The notes beneath the pieces are model-generated. The model was not told where the DNA came from, made no database searches, and was given only the letters and a program-made list of their open reading frames with translations. Source: Perilla frutescens (Eukaryota > Streptophyta > Magnoliopsida > Lamiales > Lamiaceae). Taken from it: DNA of 64,000 nt. A program made the position numbers and the translations under genes. Positions 21,219 to 35,636 of this stretch are shown here, piece by piece (position 1 is the first letter of the stretch; the number at the start of each line of letters is the position of its first letter). The stretch is from the NCBI GenBank assembly GCA_026008535.1, contig BRKX01000014.1, positions 41,856,506 to 41,920,505 of the forward strand, written 5' to 3'.

Positions 21219-23974
21219 TCCTACACCCCTTAAAAAAATTTTGTCCCGAAATTTACTTCATCTTAACAGAGATCTGGATTCCTCTTCAAGAACTTGAGGC
21301 CTTACTGAAACAACATAAATTCGAAACCTTTACTATAAGGCTAAGAATAGCCTGGAGCCTTCCTTTATAAATTAGTCCTTACGCAGGACTAGTACTTCTA
21401 TAATCGTTCTTCTTTTCGTCCTCAAAGCTTAAGCATCTTCTATCTTTTCTTCCTTATGAAATCTCTCTCGAACATCGCTTCACACGAACTCCTTATGATC
21501 TTGCATTCGAGCGGACCTCTAGAAACTATTCGAGCAATGAAATAAATAAAAGAAAAATTCACCAAACTTGCTCCTCGTGCACGGACAATCTCAACAAGTC
21601 CATCCTTCTTTTGTTTCTCTTGGCTTTACTTTTACTTCTGACTTTACTTTACGCAACCTTGAGAAAATTTTAACGAATTCGAACTAGATGATAAACTTGA
21701 ATTAATTGAGCACCTCCTTTGATTGTTGCTTGTACGCTCTATCACGTTGAAAATTCACTTTATCTTCACCTTTAACTTCTTGAGGTTCAACTTCTTCGTC
21801 TTCTTGGGGCGTACTTTGAGATGCACTCTAAACTTAAATTCTTGACGCAACTTAAATCTAAATTTCTTCGTCGCAGTCATCTCTTTTTCTTGAAGCAGTC
21901 GTCTGGCTTCATGGCTTCTTCCATTGGTCACTATCGCTTGCAGGCGTAATGATCGTACGTCTAAACTTTGAACTGCACGCTTGGAATTTATTTGCCGTCA
22001 TTCCTTAGATCGCAACGAGCTGAGAAATCTTCTTGGACAAGCGCGTCCTAAACTTAGAGAATACTATCTGGCACTTACTTGGATTCTACTTCTTACTAGG
22101 AAATACTATCTCTTGTTCCTCCAACCTTGACTAAAAGGAATACTGTTATATACTTTCTGCTCTTATTCCGAGATCCACACTCGAGTTCTATGAGTGGGAG
22201 CAAAATAAACAAACGCCTCTGAGTGAGGGCTTTATCTTAATCAATAATTCTTTAACAAGCTTAAAAGCTGGAAAGAATATAACACTAGGTTATATATGTT
22301 AAAAACATTGCCTTTTCAGAGGACTTATAAACTTGAAGGATTCTTGCACATAACAAAGATATGGAAGAAATCAACGGTTAGCAACTGGAAATCGTGCTCA
22401 AATATTTTCTCAAAGGCGTCAGCAAAGCCTATCAAGGAAATGGTATTACTGATTCCTGATGATCAAAGAAGTATCAACCAAAAGATTGCAAACTATCCAA
22501 GTGGATATAACCAAAGAATTTCAAATGGTATAAATGGAGAATTTCAATTGATACAAAGCTATTGAAGGGCAATTGATTCAATTAACAAGAGAATAAATCG
22601 ATTCCAAAAGAGAATGAACAAATCGATTCTATTGACAAGAGAATGAATAAATAGACTCAACAAAAACTTTCATCAAACTGAAACTCTCAATTTATCGAAC
22701 ACTAAGTCTATCTTCTTAACGATCTTCTTTGGGTTCTTAACTTCTTTCTTGATCGACATGCATCTTCTTCTTCGGGTCTTTTCTTTCTTAAGTATCACGT
22801 ACCTTCTTCTTAGCGAGTTTGCTACAGAATAGCACAAGTTGGTTGGACTTCAAATGGCTTCGCTTGGCCGGGAAAGCGATATCCCGGGAATTACTTCCTA
22901 TCTATCGAAAGAGATACGACAAGGTGACTTAATCTATGGATCCTTCTGGACTCAATATAACTTAACTTCAACGTCTCTTAGAAGCTTGGTAGAACATCGA
23001 TATATGTTCAAACTCTCTTGGCTATGGTCGCGACGACAATCTTCATTTTCATTAATCGGCTTGAAACAAGCGATAACTTCTGGGCATCAAACGCGACATG
23101 ACCTTGAATGTACTGTGGGTTATGGGCCCACCACGCTTCCGCTGTGCCACTCTGATAATTCGCCTTTAACTTGACTGCTCCTCTTCTTGCTTATTGCTCG
23201 AAACTGAACTTCATGACCTTCTTCTCGATTCTACTAAAATCTCAAAATCATTTATCCTTCTTATGAGCGCTCTATAAATGTTCTTTCGAACATCCCTACT
23301 TAACTCTAGTTCCTTGAGAAGGAACTTACTCAATCTAGGTTCATAAGAGAACCTAAAGGGAATTCTAGAATTCTCCTTAATTCAAGCTCACTATAGTCTA
23401 TGTTCTAACTATATTCTCTATGCCTCGTTCATCCTTAACTCATCCTTAAATTCTTTTCTTATGGGCAGTAGACGAGCTTTTATCACAAAGAAGATTTTCA
23501 AATCAACTTTCAAACTTTATAACTCTACTCAAAATTTTTAACGGTCTAAAATGACCGAAATAGTTCGAGTATCTGCAGAAAATAATATTCTGAAAAGATT
23601 TGCTTCTTGATCGAGTCCTTAATGACTCAAAACTCTTAAAACATCGATCTAGAACTTACTTCAATAAGTTCCACTTTAAACTTTGGTATAACCAAAAATT
23701 TTATTTCTAAAGAAATAATGTTCGACTCTCAAAAATCGACTAACCTTATCTTGCTCAAAACCTTTCTCCTCATCCTGTACTTTCAAAAAGTTATACCAAA
23801 TATAATAGATATACTTTAACTCAATCATACCTTAGCTCTGTTGAAGATGCGAGGGTGATGATGAGCTGGGGGTAGTTGATTAATACCTTTGAACAATTCA
23901 ATATTCACATAGAACTCAATCAAACTTTAAGAAGAGACAGGTCTGCAGAGTTGCAAGCCTGCTCTGATACCATC
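21219..23974 (-). repeat. Array internal region 1 (2,756 bp)
   Basis: Non-coding interior between LTR 1 and LTR 2. Its left end reads, on the minus strand, AAGGGGTGTAGGA against the LTR, a polypurine-tract candidate. The 111-codon plus-strand frame at 22839-23174 and the 89-codon frame at 22296-22565 recur in every unit but resemble no known protein. On the minus strand a stretch reading EAWWAHNPQYI near 23130 is faintly gag-like. Confidence 0.88.
23961..23972 (-). other. Primer binding site, initiator-Met tRNA
   Basis: Minus-strand TGGTATCAGAGC, two bases inside the LTR boundary: the standard complement to the 3' end of plant initiator-Met tRNA. Identical sites are at 29784-29795, 35623-35634 and 41462-41473. 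They set the orientation of the array. Confidence 0.9.
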
Positions 23975-26900
23975 TGTAACAGTCCGGTCCCTTAGGCGGT
24001 CATTTTGATGGGGACGGGGTTGTTGGGCGTAAAAGCCGAAGAAAATAGGTAGATTAATCGGAAATCCAGGGGGGGGATATTTTTAGAATTAAACTAAGTT
24101 AGCGCCTCACAAACTTAGGCAACTTAACTTCATGACTTGGAAGGACTATCATCTTTAACGAATCAATGGGGTCAAAGGGTTCAATCGAGTCAAAGGAATG
24201 CCAAATCATAGGCCAACCGAAATTTAAACAGAATCCAAAGACAAACATATAGGAATTTGACTTTATAACTAAACAAGACTTCCTCAAAAGCCACAATGGC
24301 TAAGACCCATAAAAAGGTCGGAGTCAAATAAATCATACTGTCCCATTCATAGGACCAAACAAGAAACTAACTCAAAACTTAACTTGAACGAACAGAATCA
24401 TGCTTGAAAGGAAAAACCTCTTCGTAGGCGAACAATAATAACAAGCATGAAAGACTTATTCACAAGTCAACTGAAGATGAATAGATACCAGAATGCTCAA
24501 TAGGTATGACTATTCAAATAACTCGGAATCATTAAAGGAACAACGAATATATCAAAGAACATGCTTCAAAGACTTTATTGATAACTAGGATTCATAGCAT
24601 TTAAAACATGCTACTATCAAGAATCTAGTTACACATATCAAGACTATATACAACATCAGAGTACTTAGCAGAAACTTAGCGGAAGAAAACATGTAACCAT
24701 ACAGAGCAACAAACTTGAAACCTCAGACAATTCAGACAACCCCACCAGCGACACATCACCGGCCTCAGCATCTCAACCTGAAAACATTTGAAAAAGAGGG
24801 GGTGAGCACTAATGTACTCAGTAGGGTTTTATGAGAAAACTCTTTAATAAACTTTGGAATATCCAATTAATAACTGGCGGCATATGGAGAGCAAAACGCA
24901 AAAGCCCTCTCCATACCCGCAAAACCTTTTACTTCCTTTTCTGGCGCCTTTCCTGGCTCAAACCTGCTGTCTACTGCACCCTTTTTGCCTTAGGATGAGA
25001 GAGGGGACACCTCAAATATCCTCTGAGTATGCGAGGGGATTACCCAGCAGTAACTCCATTTACTTTCAAATGTTCAACATTAGTGGCACGAAGGTCATGG
25101 CATGATAATGCAAATAAACTGTTCTTTGAGCTCGATAACTTGCTAATAACAGAAACTATATCTTTCCTTAGATTCCTCCTTTCTCAACCTTAACCTCAAC
25201 CTTAACCCTCATTACTTACTTGACTTAGCTTGCAATACCAAGCCTAGAACAATCATCTAAAGCTAATTCTTAATTGAGCATGATCTCGGCCTACAAGGGA
25301 TTTATAACTTACCCTAAAAGGCAATCCTTAATCCTTAACTATACGAGCTTTAACGAAGCATAAACATTCAAATACGAGGAAATGAACGCGGATAATCATC
25401 GATTGCAATAAAGCAATTCTAAACACCTCATGCTAGCATAAATTATATAAAAATAATTCTAGCATATCTAAACATACTTGAGAGCTCACTTAGATTATAA
25501 CAACTTTCTTAACTTTATCTAACTCAAATAGCAATTCAACAAAATCATGCATATAACTTTATTCCTTTCCTTTCCTTGTACAGAGACTAAACATGCAGAG
25601 CATAAAATATTTTAATTGGATATTTCCCTTTCCTTAACATGATTCTAGAGCTTAATAGCTCAAATCTTATACTTGGTTTAGAACCACCCACCTCGATGAC
25701 GAGCACCTCAAGAACAAGTGCGTAGACGAAGCAACGAGCTGAAAATCCTTCCTCGGGCCTCCTCGGGGTTCACCTCATATTTACGAAAGTCGATCAACGA
25801 CTTAGAACCTTATTCAAGCTCCTAATAAGACATCGAAATGATATCTAAACCCTTGACCCTTAACTATAACTTAAAATGTGATAATTTAAAAGATTAAGGC
25901 ATCCGAAATTACCACAAATGGGGACGGAAAATACGATTCGAAATATCAAGATTCCGGACAATTGGCCACTGCTATTTCATAGATCATCGAAAGAGCTTCG
26001 ATTTGAGTACTCATGGGCCTCGTAACTCTAACCGAGGCGAAAGTTATGGCCTCCGCACGAAAACGTGCCGGAACTGCCGCAGCAGCCCCGCGCCCGCGGA
26101 ATCCCCGCGCTCGTGCATCTTCGCGCCGAGAGGGCATCCCCGCGACCGCGCCATCTGGGTGATTTCCGGCGACGGAAACTCCTCCTCCGCTCCTCCACGC
26201 TCGACTCGCCGAATAAAAACTACTCGTCTCGGAGGTGCGCTCACGAAGAGCGCTCCTCGCTCGAATTTAGAAATGGAGGTGAAAGAAGTGAGAAATGAGC
26301 AAATGGGAATGAAGGGGAGCTCCTCTATTTATAGGGGAAATCCAAGCTTCTCTGAGAAGCTTCTTCAGTGCAACAACACTGCTTTAAAAATATCGGGTTC
26401 GGTTAAAAGGCGCTTTATTTGATGTCGAGGTCCAAATGACCTCAGACAAGAAATCCAAAAATAACGGGAGGTTCGTTGACTTGAGTACTATTGAACCAAC
26501 TTGACTCGGGATAAAGAACGAGTCATCTTGAAGGAAAATGAGAAAATATTCTCTTTTCAAAAATAAAGTTACTATTCCACATAAGAGACAAATAAAATTC
26601 CCGAGCGCTCGATTGACCTCAGAATGAAAATCCGGGAACGCCAACGGATTCCTTAAGAAATTTCCTATAAGATAGGCTTCAAAGAACAAAGCTCAAGTCA
26701 ACACACAAGATTTCGCAAATTTCTAATGAACGCGCTCCTACGGAAAAACACTATTCATATCTTCTTTAAACGCGTTTTAAATCACCGGGACCTCAAACAA
26801 CTTCCGATTCAAAATCCGAAAACACCGGCATGCTCCTTGGGTCAACACCTTTCAAACATGACCAACATTGGCTATAATTGAGCTCGGATCAAAATTCTCA

Positions 26901-27041
26901 AAAAGACGATTTTATGAAAAATAAATCCTAAAATCGCGGCTTAGAACCGAAACATCTTAATTATGCTCAAAATTCCTTTTAATATTTCCCAATTAAAATT
27001 AGGAATTACTTAATCATATTTTGAAAATCCGGGTTGTTACA
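23975..27041 (-). repeat. Array LTR 2 (3,067 bp)
   Basis: 16 bp shorter than LTR 3 and LTR 4 because it has only one copy of the repeated GGAACCCCGCGCCCGC block near 26090. Its left end is LTR 5-like and its right end LTR 1-like. Confidence 0.93.
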
Positions 27042-29797
27042 TCCTACACCCCTTAAAAAAATTTCGTCCCGAAATTTACTTCATCTTAACAGAGATCTGG
27101 ATTCCTCTTCAAGAACTTGAGGCCTTACTGAAACAACATAAATTCGAAACCTTTACTATAAGGCTAAGAATAGCCTGGAGCCTTCCTTTATAAATTAGTC
27201 CTTACGCAGGACTAGTACTTCTATAATCGTTCTTCTTTTCATCCTCAAAGCTTAAGCATCTTCTATCTTTTCTTCCTTATGAAATCTCTCTCGAACATCG
27301 CTTCACACGAACTCCTTATGATCTTGCATTCGAGCGGACCTCTAGAAACTATTCGAGCAATGAAATAAATAAAAGAAAAATTCACCAAACTTGCTCCTCG
27401 TGCACGGACAATCTCAACAAGTCCATCCTTCTTTTGTTTCTCTTGGCTTTACTTTTACTTCTGACTTTACTTTACGCAACCTTGAGAAAATTTTAACGAA
27501 TTCGAACTAGATGATAAACTTGAATTAATTGAGCACCTCCTTTGATTGTTGCTTGTACGCTCTATCACGTTGAAAATTCACTTTATCTTCACCTTTAACT
27601 TCTTGAGGTTCAACTTCTTCGTCTTCTTGGGGCGTACTTTGAGATGCACTCTAAACTTAAATTCTTGACGCAACTTAAATCTAAATTTCTTCGTCGCAGT
27701 CATCTCTTTTTCTTGAAGCAGTCGTCTGGCTTCATGGCTTCTTCCATTGGTCACTATCGCTTGCAGGCGTAATGATCGTACGTCTAAACTTTGAACTGCA
27801 CGCTTGGAATTTATTTGCCGTCATTCCTTAGATCGCAACGAGCTGAGAAATCTTCTTGGACAAGCGCGTCCTAAACTTAGAGAATACTATCTGGCACTTA
27901 CTTGGATTCTACTTCTTACTAGGAAATACTATCTCTTGTTCCTCCAACCTTGACTAAAAGGAATACTGTTATATACTTTCTGCTCTTATTCCGAGATCCA
28001 CACTCGAGTTCTATGAGTGGGAGCAAAATAAACAAACGCCTCTGAGTGAGGGCTTTATCTTAATCAATAATTCTTTAACAAGCTTAAAAGCTGGAAAGAA
28101 TATAACACTAGGTTATATATGTTAAAAACATTGCCTTTTCAGAGGACTTATAAACTTGAAGGATTCTTGCACATAACAAAGATATGGAAGAAATCAACGG
28201 TTAGCAACTGGAAATCGTGCTCAAATATTTTCTCAAAGGCGTCAGCAAAGCCTATCAAGGAAATGGTATCACTGATTCCTGATGATCAAAGAAGTATCAA
28301 CCAAAAGATTGCAAACTATCCAAGTGGATATAACCAAAGAATTTCAAATGGTATAAATAGAGAATTTCAATTGATACAAAGCTATTGAAGGGCAATTGAT
28401 TCAATTAACAAGAGAATAAATCGATTCCAAAAGAGAATGAACAAATCGATTCTATTGACAAGAGAATGAATAAATAGACTCAACAAAAACTTTCATCAAA
28501 CTGAAACTCTCAATTTATCGAACACTAAGTCTATCTTCTTAACGATCTTCTTTGGGTTCTTAACTTCTTTCTTGATCGACATGCATCTTCTTCTTCGGGT
28601 CTTTTCTTTCTTAAGTATCACGTACCTTCTTCTTAGCGAGTTTGCTACAGAATAGCACAAGTTGGTTGGACTTCAAATGGCTTCGCTTGGCCGGGAAAGC
28701 GATATCCCGGGAATTACTTCCTATCTATCGAAAGAGATACGACAAGGTGACTTAATCTATGGATCCTTCTGGACTCAATATAACTTAACTTCAACGTCTC
28801 TTAGAAGCTTGGTAGAACATCGATATATGTTCAAACTCTCTTGGCTATGGTCGCGACGACAATCTTCATTTTCATTAATCGGCTTGAAACAAGCGATAAC
28901 TTCTGGGCATCAAACGCGACATGACCTTGAATGTACTGTGGGTTATGGGCCCACCACGCTTCCGCTGTGCCACTCTGATAATTCGCCTTTAACTTGACTG
29001 CTCCTCTTCTTGCTTATTGCTCGAAACTGAACTTCATGACCTTCTTCTCGATTCTACTAAAATCTCAAAATCATTTATCCTTCTTATGAGCGCTCTATAA
29101 ATGTTCTTTCGAACATCCCTACTTAACTCTAGTTCCTTGAGAAGGAACTTACTCAATCTAGGTTCATAAGAGAACCTAAAGGGAATTCTAGAATTCTCCT
29201 TAATTCAAGCTCACTATAGTCTATGTTCTAACTATATTCTCTATGCCTCGTTCATCCTTAACTCATCCTTAAATTCTTTTCTTATGGGCAGTAGACGAGC
29301 TTTTATCACAAAGAAGATTTTCAAATCAACTTTCAAACTTTATAACTCTACTCAAAATTTTTAACGGTCTAAAATGACCGAAATAGTTCGAGTATCTGCA
29401 GAAAATAATATTCTGAAAAGATTTGCTTCTTGATCGAGTCCTTAATGACTCAAAACTCTTAAAACATCGATCTAGAACTTACTTCAATAAGTTCCACTTT
29501 AAACTTTGGTATAACCAAAAATTTTATTTCTAAAGAAATAATGTTCGACTCTAAAAAATCGACTAACCTTATCTTGCTCAAAACCTTTCTCCTCATCCTG
29601 TACTTTCAAAAAGTTATACCAAATATAATAGATATACTTTAACTCAATCATACCTTAGCTTTGTTGAAGATGCGAGGGTGATGATGAGCTGGGGGTAGTT
29701 GATTAATACCTTTGAACAATTCAATATTCACATAGAACTCAATCAAACTTTAAGAAGAGACAGGTCTGCAGAGTTGCAAGCCTGCTCTGATACCATC
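27042..29797 (-). repeat. Array internal region 2 (2,756 bp)
   Basis: Same length as the other three. Shares with region 3 the variants TTTCGTCCCG (near 27061), TTTTCATCC (near 27236) and GGTATCACTG (near 28265). Confidence 0.9.
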
Positions 29798-32700
29798 TGT
29801 AACAGTCCGGTCCCTTAGGCGGTCATTTTGATGGGGACGGGGTTGTTGGGCGTAAAAGCCGAAGAAAATAGGTAGATTAATCGGAAATCCAGGGGGGGGA
29901 TATTTTTAGAATTAAACTAAGTTAGCGCCTCACAAACTTAGGCAACTTAACTTCATGACTTGGAAGGACTATCATCTTTAACGAATCAATGGGGTCAAAG
30001 GGTTCAATCGAGTCAAAGGAATGCCAAATCATAGGCCAACCGAAATTTAAACAGAATCCAAAGACAAACATATAGGAATTTGACTTTATAACTAAACAAG
30101 ACTTCCTCAAAAGCCACAATGGCTAAGACCCATAAAAAGGTCGGAGTCAAATAAATCATACTGTCCCATTCATAGGACCAAACAAGAAACTAACTCAAAA
30201 CTTAACTTGAACGAACAGAATCATGCTTGAAAGGAAAAGCCTCTTCGTAGGCGAACAATAATAACAAGCATGAAAGACTTATTCACAAGTCAACTGAAGA
30301 TGAATAGATACCAGAATGCTCAATAGGTATGACTATTCAAATAACTCGGAATCATTAAAGGAACAACGAATATATCAAAGAACATGCTTCAAAGACTTTA
30401 TTGATAACTAGGATTCATAGCATTTAAAACATGCTACTATCAAGAATCTAGTTACACATATCAAGACTATATACAACATCAGAGTACTTAGCAGAAACTT
30501 AGCGGAAGAAAACATGTAACCATACAGAGCAACAAACTTGAAACCTCAGACAATTCAGACAACCCCACCAGCGACACATCACCGGCCTCAGCATCTCAAC
30601 CTGAAAACATTTGAAAAAGAGGGGGTGAGCACTAATGTACTCAGTAGGGTTTTATGAGAAAACTCTTTAATAAACTTTGGAATATCCAATTAATAACTGG
30701 CGGCATATGGAGAGCAAAACGCAAAAGCCCTCTCCATACCCGCAAAACCTTTTACTTCCTTTTCTGGCGCCTTTCCTGGCTCAAACCTGCTGTCTACTGC
30801 ACCCTTTTTGCCTTAGGATGAGAGAGGGGACACCTCAAATATCCTCTGAGTATGCGAGGGGATTACCCAGCAGTAACTCCATTTACTTTCAAATGTTCAA
30901 CATTAGTGGCACGAAGGTCATGGCATGATAATGCAAATAAACTGTTCTTTGAGCTCGATAACTTGCTAATAACAGAAACTATATCTTTCCTTAGATTCCT
31001 CCTTTCTCAACCTTAACCTCAACCTTAACCCTCATTACTTACTTGACTTAGCTTGCAATACCAAGCCTAGAACAATCATCTAAAGATAATTCTTAATTGA
31101 GCATGATCTCGGCCTACAAGGGATTTATAACTTACCCTAAAAGGCAATCCTTAATCCTTAACTATACGAGCTTTAACGAAGCATAAACATTCAAATATGA
31201 GGAAATGAACGCGGATAATCATCGATTGCAATAAAACAATTCTAAACACCTCATGCTAGCATAAATTATATAAAAATAATTCTAGCATATCTAAACATAC
31301 TTGAGAGCTCACTTAGATTATAACAACTTTCTTAACTTTATCTAACTCAAATAGCAATTCAACAAAATCATGCATATAACTTTATTCCTTTCCTTTCCTT
31401 GTACAGAGACTAAACATGCAGAGCATAAAATATTTTAATTGGATATTTCCCTTTCCTTAACATGATTCTAGAGCTTAATAGCTCAAATCTTATACTTGGT
31501 TTAGAACCACCCACCTCGATGACGAGCACCTCAAGAACAAGTGCGTAGACGAAGCAACGAGCTGAAAATCCTTCCTCGGGCCTCCTCGGGGTTCACCTCA
31601 TATTTACGAAAGTCGATCAATGACTTAGAACCTTATTCAAGCTCCTAATAAGACATCGAAATGATATCTAAACCCTTGACCCTTAACTATAACTTAAAAT
31701 GTGATAATTTAAAAGATTAAGGCATCCGAAATTACCACAAATGGGGACGGAAAATACGATTCGAAATATCAAGATTCCGGACAATTGGCCACTGCTATTT
31801 CGTAGATCATCGAAAGAGCTTCGATTTGAGTACTCATGGGCCTCGTAACTCTAACCGAGGCGAAAGTTATGGCCTCCGCACGAAAACGTGCCGGAACTGC
31901 CGCAGCAGCCCCGCGCCCGCGGAACCCCGCGCCCGCGGAATCCCCGCGCTCGTGCATCTTCGCGCCGAGAGGGCATCCCCGCGACCGCGCCATCTGGGTG
32001 ATTTCCGGCGACGGAAACTCCTCCTCCGCTCCTCCACGCTCGACTCGCCGAATAAAAACTACTCGTCTCGGAGGTGCGCTCACGAAGAGCGCTCCTCGCT
32101 CGAATTTAGAAATGGAGGTGAAAGAAGTGAGAAATGAGCAAATGGGAATGAAGGGGAGCTCCTCTATTTATAGGGGAAATCCAAGCTTCTCTGAGAAGCT
32201 TCTTCAGTGCAACAACACTGCTTTAAAAATATCGGGTTCGGTTAAAAGGCGCTTTATTTGATGTCGAGGTCCAAATGACCTCAGACAAGAAATCCAAAAA
32301 TAACGGGAGGTTCGTTGACTTGAGTACTATTGAACCAACTTGACTCGGGATAAAGAACGAGTCATCTTGAAGGAAAATGAGAAAATATTCTCTTTTCAAA
32401 AATAAAGTTACTATTCCACATAAGAGACAAATAAAATTCCCGAGCGCTCGATTGACCTCAGAATGAAAATCCGGGAACGCCAACGGATTCCTTAAGAAAT
32501 TTCCTATAAGATAGGCTTCAAAGAACAAAGCTCAAGTCAACACACAAGATTTCGCAAATTTCTAATGAACGCGCTCCTACGGAAAAACACTATTCATATC
32601 TTCTTTAAACGCGTTTTAAATCACCGGGACCTCAAACAACTTCCGATTCAAAATCCGAAAACACCGGCATGCTCCTTGGGTCAACACCTTTCAAACATGA

Positions 32701-32880
32701 CCAACATTGGCTATAATTGAGCTCGGATCAAAATTCTCAAAAAGACGATTTTATGAAAAATAAATCCTAAAATCGCGGCTTAGAACCGAAACATCTTAAT
32801 TATGCTCAAAATTCCTTTTAATATTTCCCAATTAAAATTAGGAATTACTTAATCATATTTTGAAAATCCGGGTTGTTACA
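29798..32880 (-). repeat. Array LTR 3 (3,083 bp)
   Basis: Carries two copies of the 16-bp GC-rich block. Shares CTTCTCTGAGAAG and ACCAACATTGG with LTR 2, against CTTCTCCGAGAAG and ACCAAAATTGG in LTR 1, LTR 4 and LTR 5. Confidence 0.93.
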
Positions 32881-35636
32881 TCCTACACCCCTTAAAAAAA
32901 TTTCGTCCCGAAATTTACTTCATCTTAACAGAGATCTGGATTCCTCTTCAAGAACTTGAGGCCTTACTGAAACAACATAAATTCGAAACCTTTACTATAA
33001 GGCTAAGAATAGCCTGGAGCCTTCCTTTATAAATTAGTCCTTACGCAGGACTAGTACTTCTATAATCGTTCTTCTTTTCATCCTCAAAGCTTAAGCATCT
33101 TCTATCTTTTCTTCCTTATGAAATCTCTCTCGAACATCGCTTCACACGAACTCCTTATGATCTTGCATTCGAGCGGACCTCTAGAAACTATTCGAGCAAT
33201 GAAATAAATAAAAGAAAAATTCACCAAACTTGCTCCTCGTGCACGGACAATCTCAACAAGTCCATCCTTCTTTTGTTTCTCTTGGCTTTACTTTTACTTC
33301 TGACTTTACTTTACGCAACCTTGAGAAAATTTTAACGAATTCGAACTAGATGATAAACTTGAATTAATTGAGCACCTCCTTTGATTGTTGCTTGTACGCT
33401 CTATCACGTTGAAAATTCACTTTATCTTCACCTTTAACTTCTTGAGGTTCAACTTCTTCGTCTTCTTGGGGCGTACTTTGAGATGCACTCTAAACTTAAA
33501 TTCTTGACGCAACTTAAATCTAAATTTCTTCGTCGCAGTCATCTCTTTTTCTTGAAGCAGTCGTCTGGCTTCATGGCTTCTTCCATTGGTCACTATCGCT
33601 TGCAGGCGTAATGATCGTACGTCTAAACTTTGAACTGCACGCTTGGAATTTATTTGCCGTCATTCCTTAGATCGCAACGAGCTGAGAAATCTTCTTGGAC
33701 AAGCGCGTCCTAAACTTAGAGAATACTATCTGGCACTTACTTGGATTCTACTTCTTACTAGGAAATACTATCTCTTGTTCCTCCAACCTTGACTAAAAGG
33801 AATACTGTTATATACTTTCTGCTCTTATTCCGAGATCCACACTCGAGTTCTATGAGTGGGAGCAAAATAAACAAACGCCTCTGAGTGAGGGCTTTATCTT
33901 AATCAATAATTCTTTAACAAGCTTAAAAGCTGGAAAGAATATAACACTAGGTTATATATGTTAAAAACATTGCCTTTTCAGAGGACTTATAAACTTGAAG
34001 GATTCTTGCACATAACAAAGATATGGAAGAAATCAACGGTTAGCAACTGGAAATCGTGCTCAAATATTTTCTCAAAGGCGTCAGCAAAGCCTATCAAGGA
34101 AATGGTATCACTGATTCCTGATGATCAAAGAAGTATCAACCAAAAGATTGCAAACTATCCAAGTGGATATAACCAAAGAATTTCAAATGGTATAAATGGA
34201 GAATTTCAATTGATACAAAGCTATTGAAGGGCAATTGATTCAATTAACAAGAGAATAAATCGATTCCAAAAGAGAATGAACAAATCGATTCTATTGACAA
34301 GAGAATGAATAAATAGACTCAACAAAAACTTTCATCAAACTGAAACTCTCAATTTATCGAACACTAAGTCTATCTTCTTAACGATCTTCTTTGGGTTCTT
34401 AACTTCTTTCTTGATCGACATGCATCTTCTTCTTCGGGTCTTTTCTTTCTTAAGTATCACGTACCTTCTTCTTAGCGAGTTTGCTACAGAATAGCACAAG
34501 TTGGTTGGACTTCAAATGGCTTCGCTTGGCCGGGAAAGCGATATCCCGGGAATTACTTCCTATCTATCGAAAGAGATACGACAAGGTGACTTAATCTATG
34601 GATCCTTCTGGACTCAATATAACTTAACTTCAACGTCTCTTAGAAGCTTGGTAGAACATCGATATATGTTCAAACTCTCTTGGCTATGGTCGCGACGACA
34701 ATCTTCATTTTCATTAATCGGCTTGAAACAAGCGATAACTTCTGGGCATCAAACGCGACATGACCTTGAATGTACTGTGGGTTATGGGCCCACCACGCTT
34801 CCGCTGTGCCACTCTGATAATTCGCCTTTAACTTGACTGCTCCTCTTCTTGCTTATTGCTCGAAACTGAACTTCATGACCTTCTTCTCGATTCTACTAAA
34901 ATCTCAAAATCATTTATCCTTCTTATGAGCGCTCTATAAATGTTCTTTCGAACATCCCTACTTAACTCTAGTTCCTTGAGAAGGAACTTACTCAATCTAG
35001 GTTCATAAGAGAACCTAAAGGGAATTCTAGAATTCTCCTTAATTCAAGCTCACTATAGTCTATGTTCTAACTATATTCTCTATGCCTCGTTCATCCTTAA
35101 CTCATCCTTAAATTCTTTTCTTATGGGCAGTAGACGAGCTTTTATCACAAAGAAGATTTTCAAATCAACTTTCAAACTTTATAACTCTACTCAAAATTTT
35201 TAACGGTCTAAAATGACCGAAATAGTTCGAGTATCTGCAGAAAATAATATTCTGAAAAGATTTGCTTCTTGATCGAGTCCTTAATGACTCAAAACTCTTA
35301 AAACATCGATCTAGAACTTACTTCAATAAGTTCCACTTTAAACTTTGGTATAACCAAAAATTTTATTTCTAAAGAAATAATGTTCGACTCTCAAAAATCG
35401 ACTAACCTTATCATGCTCAAAACCTTTCTCCTCATCCTGTACTTTCAAAAAGTTATACCAAATATAATAGATATACTTTAACTCAATCATACCTTAGCTT
35501 TGTTGAAGATGCGAGGGTGATGATGAGTTGGGGGTAGTTGATTAATACCTTTGAACAATTCAATATTCACATAGAACTCAATCAAACTTTAAGAAGAGAC
35601 AGGTCTGCAGAGTTGCAAGCCTGCTCTGATACCATC
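32881..35636 (-). repeat. Array internal region 3 (2,756 bp)
   Basis: Nearly the same as region 2, with a few private substitutions (for example TTATCATGCTC near 35410). Confidence 0.9.

Noticed and set aside
22839..23174. 111-codon frame repeated four times as a candidate gene family
   Set aside because: It lies on the strand opposite to the element, has no recognisable domain, and the whole interior is equally conserved, so there is no sign of coding selection.
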